A DNA stretch of 5,849 bases from the NCBI GenBank assembly GCA_947469815.1, contig CANIRI010000167.1, forward strand, positions 1-5,849, given 5' to 3'. The notes below the pieces were generated by a model. The model did not search any database, had not been told where the DNA came from, and saw only the letters and a program-made list of their open reading frames with translations. Origin of the DNA: Comamonadaceae bacterium (GTDB lineage Bacteria > Pseudomonadota > Gammaproteobacteria > Burkholderiales > Burkholderiaceae_C). Position numbers and translations under genes: made by a program. This document shows, one piece after another, positions 1 through 5,445 of the stretch; within the stretch, counting starts at the first letter, position 1, and each line of letters opens with the position of its first letter.

Positions 1-557
1 AATACCACCAGGTACTTCTCAGCCGGCGTGCCCATGGTCTGGCCGAAGACCACGATAGCCTGCGCATTGATGATGCCCGAGCTGTCGTAGTTTTTGAACC
101 AGCCGAACTTGTCCAGCGCCCAGACAATGAAGAACTGCGAGGCCAGTGTCGCCACCGCCAGATACAAGCCACGGATACGCAAACTGGGCAGCCCGAACAA
201 GATGCCGATGGCCGCCGCAATCAAGCCGGAGATCAGCACCGCTGCAACAAACGGAATGCCGGGCACGCGCAAAACCAAGTTGTAGCACGCGAATGCACCA
301 GCAGCCATGAAGCCGGCCGATCCCAGCGACAGCTGCCCGGCATAACCCATCAGGATGTTCTGCCCCAAGGCCACCAAGGCCAGCACCAGCCAGGGGATCA
401 GGATGGCGCTCAGCCAGTAATCACTGGCCGCAAAGGGAATGCCCACCAAACCGATGGCCAACAGCACCGCCATGCCGACGCGATCCTGCCGCAGTTGCAG
501 CAGTTGTCGGTCCTGCCCATAGCTGGTTGAATACTGGCCGGACTCTCTGTAAAACAT
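1..557 (-). CDS. livM: LivM-type ABC transporter permease, 3' end beyond the window
   Basis: Second membrane permease of a LIV-type (HAAT family) ABC importer, sitting in the inner membrane and pairing with LivH. Only the first 185 codons are present; the frame is open to base 1 and family members run to roughly 300-400 residues, so about half is missing. The protein starts MFYRESGQYSTSYGQDRQL, a polar lead common in betaproteobacterial LivM, followed by hydrophobic segments at about 28-45, 50-68, 74-95 and 101-122. Family hallmarks are GYAGQLSLGSAGF at 71-83 and LRIRGLYLAVATLA at 126-139. The ATG at 557 is chosen because an AGG lies 10 bases upstream (570-568) and the N-terminus matches the family. 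The gap to the livH stop is 29 bases, so it belongs to the same operon. The substrate is unknown; LIV permeases also serve for aromatic acids, amides and urea. Confidence 0.9.
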   Translation of the reverse strand, partial: MFYRESGQYSTSYGQDRQLLQLRQDRVGMAVLLAIGLVGIPFAASDYWLSAILIPWLVLALVALGQNILMGYAGQLSLGSAGFMAAGAFACYNLVLRVPGIPFVAAVLISGLIAAAIGILFGLPSLRIRGLYLAVATLASQFFIVWALDKFGWFKNYDSSGIINAQAIVVFGQTMGTPAEKYLVV

Positions 558-586
558 AAGGTATTTGCCTGGGTTAAGCCGCGTCG

Positions 587-1480
587 TCAGACGCGCCGAA
601 TAATCTTCTCGCCGAACAGGCCCTCAGGCCGAACCAGCAGGAACAGGACCGCCAGCACATACGGCAGCCAGCCCTCGATACCGCCGCCGACAAAGGGGCC
701 CAGATAGACCTCGGCTATTTTTTCGGCAGCCCCGACGATCAGGCCCGCCACAATCACGCCTGGAACCGACGTAAACCCACCGATGATGAGCACCGGCATG
801 GCTTTCAAAGCCACGCCGACCAGGGCAAACTGCACCCCGCTGCGCGCGCCCCACATCATGCCGGCCACCAAGGCCACCACGCCCGCAGTGGCCCACACCA
901 CCACCAGAATCTGCTTGAGCGGAATGCCAACCGACAGCGCTGCGGCGTTGTCATCCGCCACCGCGCGCAGGCCACGGCCAACCTTGGTCTTGGAGAAAAT
1001 CAAGGCCAGCACCGCCACCATGATGCCCGCCACCAAACCAGCGGCCACATCCAATTGGCTGACCAGGATGTCGGCATTGTCGGCAAGCCAGCCCATGGGC
1101 TCATCCGCTATGCCCAGCTCCAGGCGCCGCACCTTCACGCCCCAAGCCAGTTGCGCTACGCCTTCAATCACGAAGGCCAAACCAATAGTGGCCATCAGCA
1201 AGGTGTCTTCGCTTTGGCCCACCAGGGGCCGCAACACCAGGCGCTCGGTCACCACGCCCACGACCACCATCAGCGTCACCGTGACAGGCAGGGCCACCCA
1301 AAAATTCAGGCCCAACTCCATAAAGCCGACAAAGGACAAGACCGCAAAAAACACCATCGCGCCCTGGGCAAAGTTGAACACGCCCGAGGCCTTGTAAATG
1401 AGCACAAAGCCCAGCGCCACCAGCGAATACATCACGCCGGATAGCAAACCACCGACCAGCACCTCAAAGAAGAAATTCAT
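587..1480 (-). CDS. livH: LivH-type ABC transporter permease
   Basis: First membrane permease of the LIV-type importer, 297 residues, the usual LivH length. It is strongly hydrophobic with about eight predicted membrane segments, among them residues 8-29, 39-56, 60-78, 94-112, 143-162, 190-208, 217-250 (probably two) and 271-283. The N-terminal stretch GLLSGVMYSLVALGFVLIYK (11-30) followed by GVFNFAQGAM (33-42) is the typical LivH opening. The cytoplasmic EAA-like coupling loop that contacts the ATPase is GRGLRAVADDNAAALSVGI at 168-186. The tail LLVRPEGLFGEK (281-292) is also family-typical. An AAGG at 1494-1491 lies 10 bases before the ATG and supports this start. The gene begins 14 bases after the livG stop and ends in TGA, 29 bases before livM. 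The family assignment is firm; the transported compound cannot be told from sequence. Confidence 0.94.
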   Translation of the reverse strand: MNFFFEVLVGGLLSGVMYSLVALGFVLIYKASGVFNFAQGAMVFFAVLSFVGFMELGLNFWVALPVTVTLMVVVGVVTERLVLRPLVGQSEDTLLMATIGLAFVIEGVAQLAWGVKVRRLELGIADEPMGWLADNADILVSQLDVAAGLVAGIMVAVLALIFSKTKVGRGLRAVADDNAAALSVGIPLKQILVVVWATAGVVALVAGMMWGARSGVQFALVGVALKAMPVLIIGGFTSVPGVIVAGLIVGAAEKIAEVYLGPFVGGGIEGWLPYVLAVLFLLVRPEGLFGEKIIRRV

Positions 1481-1494
1481 GTCAGCTGGCCCTT

Positions 1495-2331
1495 CTAGTC
1501 TGCAACGCCCAGATAGGCTTTGATCACTTCGGGGTTGGAGCGCACTTCCTCAGGCGTGCCATCGCCGATCTTCTTGCCGTAGTCCAGCACCACCACGCGG
1601 TCTGACAGGTCCATCACCACGCCCATGTCGTGCTCGATCAACACGACCGTGGTTCCGTAGTGGTCATTCACGTCCAGGATAAAGCGGCACATGTCCTGCT
1701 TTTCCTCGATATTCATACCGGCCATGGGTTCATCCAGCAGCAAAATTTTGGGTTGCGCCGCCAAGGCCCGCCCGAGCTCGACGCGTTTTTGCAAGCCGTA
1801 GGGCAGGCGCTTGACCGGCGTCTTGCGGATGTGCTCAATCTGCAGGAACTCGATGATCTCTTCGACCGTCTCGCGGTTGGCAGTCTCTTCGCGCTGGGCA
1901 CGCGGCAACTGGAAAGCGACCTCGAGGAAGTTGGCATGCTCGCGCTGGCTGCAGCCGGCCATGATGTTGTCCAGCACCGTCATGCCCTTGAACAGCGCGA
2001 TGTTCTGGAAGGTGCGCGATATGCCCAGGCCCGCCGCCCGGTTGGGCGTCATGTCACTGAGCTTCTCGCCCCGCAGGGTGATCGTGCCTTCCTGCGGCCG
2101 GTAGACGCCGTTGATCACGTTCAGCATGGAGCTTTTTCCCGCGCCGTTGGGGCCGATGATGGCGCGGATTTCGTGCTCCAGCACGTTGAACGAAATGTTG
2201 GTCAAGGCCTTGACGCCGCCAAAACGCAGCGAGACCGAGTCGAGCTCCAAGATGGGCTTGCCGATGGCAAAACCCCGTTGGATGGCCGACATGTCGTCGG
2301 TATGCGCGTGGTCGTGGGTTGCCATATCCAT
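1495..2331 (-). CDS. livG: LivG-type ABC transporter ATP-binding protein
   Basis: Cytoplasmic ATPase of the LIV-type importer, 278 residues from the chosen start. Visible motifs are Walker A GPNGAGKSS (60-68), Q-loop glutamine in SRTFQN (105-110), a signature reading LPYGLQKR (176-183) in place of LSGGQ as often in LivG, Walker B ILLLDEP (196-202), D-loop region AGMN (204-207) and the H-loop histidine in IEHDM (232-236). The C-terminal KIGDGTPEEVRSNPEVIKAYLG region is diagnostic of LivG/LivF; the long insert between Q-loop and signature favours LivG. The frame is open further upstream (to 2652), but that part overlaps the acyl-CoA synthetase gene. The ATG at 2331 lies one base after that gene's TGA and has AAGG 9 bases upstream; the in-frame ATG at 2325 is a less well spaced alternative. 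The His-rich start MDMATHDHAH is outside the ABC fold. Coupled translation with the upstream gene is likely. Confidence 0.94.
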   Translation of the reverse strand: MDMATHDHAHTDDMSAIQRGFAIGKPILELDSVSLRFGGVKALTNISFNVLEHEIRAIIGPNGAGKSSMLNVINGVYRPQEGTITLRGEKLSDMTPNRAAGLGISRTFQNIALFKGMTVLDNIMAGCSQREHANFLEVAFQLPRAQREETANRETVEEIIEFLQIEHIRKTPVKRLPYGLQKRVELGRALAAQPKILLLDEPMAGMNIEEKQDMCRFILDVNDHYGTTVVLIEHDMGVVMDLSDRVVVLDYGKKIGDGTPEEVRSNPEVIKAYLGVAD

Positions 2332-2332
2332 A

Positions 2333-4270
2333 TCAGGCTGCCTTTTGGCGTGTTTGCGCCGCGAAAGTCTTCGCGTCACGGATCTTGATATCGGCAGAAA
2401 TAGTACCCACGCTGCCGTCTGCATAACGCACTTCGGCATCGACATGCCCCATGGGGCTGCCGTCGTACAGCGCCTGCACCAGGCTGGCAAAACGGCGGGA
2501 CACCACATCGCGGCGGACTTTGCGCATGCGGGTGAGCTCACCGTCATCGGGCTCCAGGCGCTTTTGCAGCAGCAGGAAGCGGTGAATTTGTGCATTCGCC
2601 AGTTGCGGGTCTTGCGCCAGCGCAGCATTGGCCTTGGCGATGACCTCGCCAATCAAGCCGTAGACCTCATCGAGGTTGGCCAGATCGGCAAAGCCCGTGT
2701 ACGTGAGCCCTTCTTTGTCAGCCCAGTTACCCACCGCTTCGGCGTCGATATCGATCAACACGCAAACATGGTCGCGACCATTTCCAAAGGCCACCGCCTC
2801 ATTGATGTAGTGCGAAAACTTGAGCTTGTTCTCCAGCAGCTTGGGCGCAAACAGCGCGCCACCCGTGAGCGCGCCAACATCCTGAACCCGGTCCACGATG
2901 TGTAATTGACCGTCCTCGTCCAACCAGCCGGCGTCACCGGTGTGGAACCAGCCATCGGCGTTGGTGGCGCTGTGTGTGCCTTCGGTGTCGCCGTGGTAAC
3001 CCAGAAAGAGACCGGGCGAACGGACCAGCACTTCGCGCTCGGCCCCGAAGGCGATTTCCACACCCGCTGCAGCCACGCCCACCGCACCAGCCTTAAACCG
3101 GCCTTCGGCTTGCGCGGTGACAAACAGGCCGGTCTCGGTGGAGCCATAGAGCTGCTTCAGATTGACACCCATGGAGCGGTAGAAAAGCAGCAGATCAGGG
3201 CCAGTAGCCTCCCCTGCTGAGTAGGCCACCCGCAAACGGCCCATACCCATCACGTCGCGCAGCGGACCGTACATGAGCACATTGCCCAGGCTGTAGGCCA
3301 GGCTGTCGGACAGATCCAACGACTCGCCCGCCAAGGTACGCGGACCCACGCGCTGTGCCACAGCCATGTAGTGTTCATACAAATCGCGCTTGAAGCCACC
3401 GGTGTTGTTGATGCGGGAGGTCACCTGCGTGAACAAGGCCTCCAGCACCCGCGGCGGGGCCAAAAAGACCGTGGGGCCCATCTCGCGCATGTCGTTGAGC
3501 ATGGTCTCCGACGACTCGGGACAGCACACACACGAGCCCGTCACCATAGGCAGGGCATACGCGAACATATGCTGGACCATCCAAGCGGGGGGCAGATAGG
3601 CCACCGATGTGTCCTCGTCGTTCAGCCCATCTAATGCGGCAGCGGCGCGCGCACGATCAATCAACGCGCCATGCGCATGCACCACGCCGCGCGCCGGTCC
3701 GGTCGTGCCCGAGGTAAAAAACAATGCCGCAGGGTCCTTGGCGCTGCCGCGTGCCAACTCCGCATCCAGTTGTCCCGCGATCTGCGCCATGGCATCGCGC
3801 CCTCGGGCCAGCAGCGCGTCATAGGCCTGCACATGCGATTGCCGGTAGTGGCGCATACCGATGTCATCGTCATAAACGATGTGGCGGATCGTTGGGCATT
3901 GCGGCATCGCGGCCAACAGCTTGTCCACCTGCTCCTGGTTCTCGGCGAAAACCACACCGATCTTGGCGCTTTGGATGGGGCCCGCGATTTCTGCAGCAGA
4001 GGTGTCGGCAAACAGCGGCACCACCACACCACCCAACCACTGGACGGCAGCCATCGCTGCAAACAGGCGCGGGCGGTTCTCGCCGAGCAAGCCCACATGG
4101 TCACCACGCTGCACACCCGCAGCCGACAAGGCGGCCGCCAGCGTACGCACTTCGTCTGCCAGCGCACGCCAGGTCAGCGTCTGCCAAATACCGCGGCTTT
4201 TTTCGCGCACGGCCGCACGCTCAGGACGCGTCTTGGCGTTGTGCAAAAGGAGTTGAGGAAAGGTATCCAT
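2333..4270 (-). CDS. AMP-forming acyl-CoA synthetase (long-chain fatty acid-CoA ligase type)
   Basis: Cytoplasmic adenylate-forming enzyme, 645 residues, expected to activate a carboxylic acid with ATP and CoA to acyl-CoA, AMP and PPi. Motifs in order: P-loop FFTSGTTGPARG (184-195), A5 motif YGSTETG (375-381), HTGD (443-446) with the aspartate that contacts ATP ribose, hinge region DRVQDVG (460-466) and C-terminal region ELTRMRKVRR (578-587), likely carrying the catalytic lysine. The ~600+ residue length and ENKLKFSHYINEAVAFG (480-496) place it with the long-chain/bubblegum-like group rather than acetyl-CoA synthetases. In the hinge, Q463 replaces the lysine common in related enzymes. The ATG at 4270 gives the family-typical start MDTFPQLLLHNAKTRPERAA, but no good Shine-Dalgarno precedes it. 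It leads the livGHM operon and its TGA is one base before livG. The true acid substrate (fatty, branched or aromatic) is unknown. Confidence 0.9.
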   Translation of the reverse strand: MDTFPQLLLHNAKTRPERAAVREKSRGIWQTLTWRALADEVRTLAAALSAAGVQRGDHVGLLGENRPRLFAAMAAVQWLGGVVVPLFADTSAAEIAGPIQSAKIGVVFAENQEQVDKLLAAMPQCPTIRHIVYDDDIGMRHYRQSHVQAYDALLARGRDAMAQIAGQLDAELARGSAKDPAALFFTSGTTGPARGVVHAHGALIDRARAAAALDGLNDEDTSVAYLPPAWMVQHMFAYALPMVTGSCVCCPESSETMLNDMREMGPTVFLAPPRVLEALFTQVTSRINNTGGFKRDLYEHYMAVAQRVGPRTLAGESLDLSDSLAYSLGNVLMYGPLRDVMGMGRLRVAYSAGEATGPDLLLFYRSMGVNLKQLYGSTETGLFVTAQAEGRFKAGAVGVAAAGVEIAFGAEREVLVRSPGLFLGYHGDTEGTHSATNADGWFHTGDAGWLDEDGQLHIVDRVQDVGALTGGALFAPKLLENKLKFSHYINEAVAFGNGRDHVCVLIDIDAEAVGNWADKEGLTYTGFADLANLDEVYGLIGEVIAKANAALAQDPQLANAQIHRFLLLQKRLEPDDGELTRMRKVRRDVVSRRFASLVQALYDGSPMGHVDAEVRYADGSVGTISADIKIRDAKTFAAQTRQKAA

Positions 4271-4294
4271 GCGTAGCTGCTACAAAGAATTGAG

Positions 4295-4309
4295 GCTTAC
4301 GCCGTAAGC
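4295..4309. promoter_or_regulatory. Near-perfect palindrome in the leader of the acyl-CoA synthetase gene, possible operator or hairpin
   Basis: GCTTACG-C-CGTAAGC has 7-base arms around a single central base. It ends 25 bases before the ATG at 4270. The symmetry and size fit a dimeric repressor operator (for example TetR- or MerR-type regulators of acyl-CoA metabolism) or a small RNA hairpin in the leader. The symmetry is seen directly; the role is inferred and no regulator can be named. Confidence 0.35.
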
Positions 4310-4396
4310 GATGCAATGGTCACGGCATGCAGTGCCAAAACATTCATTTCACAAACAAGATCAAAGTAGGTCTTCATCCGGCTTTACATTTTTTCG

Positions 4397-4421
4397 AAAA
4401 AAATAGGCGCATGCAATCGCC
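4397..4421 (-). terminator. Terminator-like stem and T-tract downstream of fdhD
   Basis: Read on the minus strand, GGCG (4421-4418) pairs with CGCC (4409-4406), can add two A-T pairs across a bulged G, and is followed after TA by seven Ts (4403-4397). This is the layout of a short intrinsic terminator, about 145 bases after the fdhD stop. The stem is weak, so it may be leaky or act as an attenuator in the leader of the next operon if that operon's promoter lies upstream. The T-run also forms the first half of the T6-CG-A6 palindrome at 4389-4402. Confidence 0.35.
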
Positions 4422-4440
4422 AAAAGAACTTCGTAAAGAG

Positions 4441-4446
4441 ATTATC
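4441..4446 (-). promoter_or_regulatory. Possible -10 box for the ligase-liv operon
   Basis: GATAAT on the minus strand differs from TATAAT at one base and sits in AT-rich DNA. No canonical -35 box lies 16-18 bases upstream (CTAATT at the 17-base distance). Instead the inverted repeat at 4456-4478 covers that place, as would be expected for an activator-dependent promoter. A start near 4434 would give a leader of about 165 bases containing the terminator-like stem. This is a weak call from pattern alone. Confidence 0.25.
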
Positions 4447-4455
4447 GGAAAACAC

Positions 4456-4478
4456 GGTAAATCAATTAGGTATTTACC
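4456..4478. promoter_or_regulatory. Inverted repeat GGTAAAT-N9-ATTTACC, candidate regulator binding site
   Basis: Two perfect 7-base arms separated by nine bases form a 23-base symmetric site, with an additional TACCTAATT-like core on the minus strand. It lies just upstream of the -10-like GATAAT and overlaps the -35 region. Size and spacing fit a dimeric helix-turn-helix activator, for example a LuxR/NarL-type response regulator, but no regulator gene is in view. The symmetry is certain; the function is inferred. Confidence 0.4.
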
Positions 4479-4481
4479 CCA

Positions 4482-4497
4482 GTGCAAAGTCTTGCAC
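4482..4497. promoter_or_regulatory. Inverted repeat GTGCAA-AGTC-TTGCAC, candidate operator
   Basis: Perfect 6-base arms around a 4-base centre, only three bases from the repeat at 4456-4478. Two adjacent palindromes of different sequence suggest either two regulators or a compound regulatory site. It could also form a short hairpin in the 3' part of the fdhD transcript, but it lacks a T-tract. Confidence 0.35.
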
Positions 4498-4533
4498 AAA
4501 TTGAGTGCATGTACGCCATCAATGGAGAGGCCC

Positions 4534-4548
4534 AGCGCGAAGCGCTTC
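4534..4548. repeat. Overlapping small palindromes just after fdhD
   Basis: AGCGC-GAA-GCGCT (4534-4546) overlaps the perfect 10-base palindrome GAAGCGCTTC (4539-4548). It lies about 20 bases past the fdhD stop and could give a small stable hairpin at the 3' end of that message. No T-tract follows on the minus strand, so it is not called a terminator. Confidence 0.3.
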
Positions 4549-4566
4549 AAGCAACAACAAAGCTAT

Positions 4567-5445
4567 TCACCCCGCTAACGCACCCGCAATCCCCGCCTCC
4601 AAGACCAAGCGTTGCGGCGCGCTGAAGCACAGAAAACGCTTATTGGTGGCACGACCAATTGCACACAAGTTGAGCCCTTGCGCGACAGCGTGACCCATCT
4701 GCGTGATGCCGCTGCGGGAGATGACGATGGGCACACCCATTTGCGCGGACTTGATCACCATCTCGCTGGTCAGGCGACCGGTGGTGTAGAACACTTTGTT
4801 GTCGGCGCGCATGCCGCTGCGTTGCTGCGCACTATCGGGCGGGCTGTCGCTCGGCTGCAGTGCCATCCAACCGGCAATCGCGTCGATGGCGTTGTGGCGG
4901 CCCACGTCTTCGACAAACATCAGCAAGGTATCGCCTTGGAACAGTGCGCAGCCGTGCACCGAACCTGCCGCTTTATAGACGCTGTCGTGCAAGCGGATGG
5001 TGTTGACGATGCCGTACAAAGCGCTTTGGGTGAGCGTAGCCTCGGGCAGCGCAATCGTGTCCACATCGGCCATCAGATCACCGAACACGCTGCCCTGGCC
5101 GCAGCCCGTGGTGACCACGCGCTTGGCGGTTTTTTCTGACAGGTCGGCAATGCCGTGGTGGGTTTTGACCGCGGCAGCACCGACCTCCCAATCGACGGTA
5201 ATCGACTCGACCTCGGTGGCGGCGCGGATCAGGCGCTGGTTGAGCAGGTAACCCAGCACCAGCCACTCGGGGTGCGCCCCCAGGGTCATCAGCGTGACGA
5301 GTTCGCGCTTGTCCACATAAATGGTGAGCGGGCGCTCAGCAGGAATCTCGAGCTGCCGGGTCTGGCCGTGCTCGTTGACGACTTCGACCGCGCGTGTGAG
5401 CGGCGCTTGGGCCTGCGTCAGGCGCGGCAGGTCTGCCGTGGGCAT
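4567..5445 (-). CDS. fdhD: FdhD/FdsC-type sulfurtransferase for formate dehydrogenase maturation
   Basis: FdhD-family accessory protein, 292 residues, cytoplasmic. In E. coli FdhD takes sulfur from the cysteine desulfurase IscS and delivers it to the bis-MGD molybdenum cofactor of formate dehydrogenase. Family motifs visible here are LGYLLNQRLI (64-73), TTGCGQGSVFGD (112-123), DSVYKAAGSVHGCALF (154-169), VEDVGRHNAIDAIAGW (178-193), YTTGRLTSEMV (220-230) and ISRSGIT (242-248). Of the CxxC pair in E. coli (C121/C124) only the first is kept (C115); the second position is Gly118. Residues about 197-214 form a Ser/Pro/Gln-rich linker between two conserved blocks. The ATG at 5445 directly follows the TAA of the upstream subunit with no spacer and no clear Shine-Dalgarno, so translation is probably coupled. 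Position right after the catalytic subunit matches fdsC in fdsGBACD operons, hence the alternative name fdsC. Confidence 0.93.
   Translation of the reverse strand: MPTADLPRLTQAQAPLTRAVEVVNEHGQTRQLEIPAERPLTIYVDKRELVTLMTLGAHPEWLVLGYLLNQRLIRAATEVESITVDWEVGAAAVKTHHGIADLSEKTAKRVVTTGCGQGSVFGDLMADVDTIALPEATLTQSALYGIVNTIRLHDSVYKAAGSVHGCALFQGDTLLMFVEDVGRHNAIDAIAGWMALQPSDSPPDSAQQRSGMRADNKVFYTTGRLTSEMVIKSAQMGVPIVISRSGITQMGHAVAQGLNLCAIGRATNKRFLCFSAPQRLVLEAGIAGALAG

Larger units (their letters stand above)
4271..4566. other. Non-coding spacer rich in inverted repeats between fdhD and the acyl-CoA synthetase gene
   Basis: This 296-base stretch holds no convincing gene on either strand. GC is about 37% over 4381-4500, well below the flanking genes. 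It contains inverted repeats at 4273-4283 (GTAGC-T-GCTAC), 4295-4309, 4389-4402 (T6-CG-A6), 4456-4478, 4482-4497 and 4534-4548, plus a terminator-like stem with T-tract. It must hold the 3' end of the fds-fdhD transcript and probably the promoter and 5' leader of the ligase-liv operon. The fdsD gene expected in many fds operons is not here: minus-strand frames are closed by stops after at most about 17 codons from the ATGs examined (4519 and 4510). Confidence 0.7.

Noticed and set aside
783..1397. Open frame of 204 codons on the plus strand opposite livH
   Set aside because: It is rich in Thr, Ala, Ser and Pro with no recognisable motif, and lies antisense to a well-supported permease gene; high-GC coding DNA often gives such frames.
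1630..2388. Open frame of 252 codons on the plus strand opposite livG
   Set aside because: Antisense to the Walker and signature motifs of livG; composition (many His, Gln, Asp) is what reverse reading of that gene gives.
2332..2652. Longer N-terminus for LivG, starting at 2652
   Set aside because: The extra part is an out-of-frame reading of the ligase C-terminus; the ABC homology begins after residue 25 of the short form and a well-placed AAGG precedes the ATG at 2331.
2111..2905. Open frame of 264 codons on the plus strand across livG and the ligase gene
   Set aside because: It spans the junction of two firm genes on the other strand and shows no family motif.
3671..4276. Plus-strand frames of about 190-200 codons opposite the 5' part of the acyl-CoA synthetase
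   Set aside because: Several overlapping frames are open at once, low-complexity and without motifs, all antisense to conserved coding sequence.
4322..4338. Possible sigma-54 promoter (TGGCAC followed by TGC on the minus strand)
   Set aside because: The distance between the GG and GC elements is 8 bases, not the required 10.
4311..4417. ATGCAAT occurring twice, exactly 100 bases apart (4311 and 4411)
   Set aside because: Seven bases shared without flanking similarity is expected by chance in a spacer of this size.
4466..4519. Possible 17-codon leader peptide on the minus strand, starting at 4519
   Set aside because: No ribosome binding site and no run of regulatory codons; it crosses the palindromes, and a short frame like this is unremarkable.
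4327..4578. Small plus-strand frame of 83 codons in the spacer
   Set aside because: No Shine-Dalgarno before its ATG or the inner ATG at 4411, no recognised family, it runs into the end of fdhD on the other strand, and it covers the regulatory palindromes.
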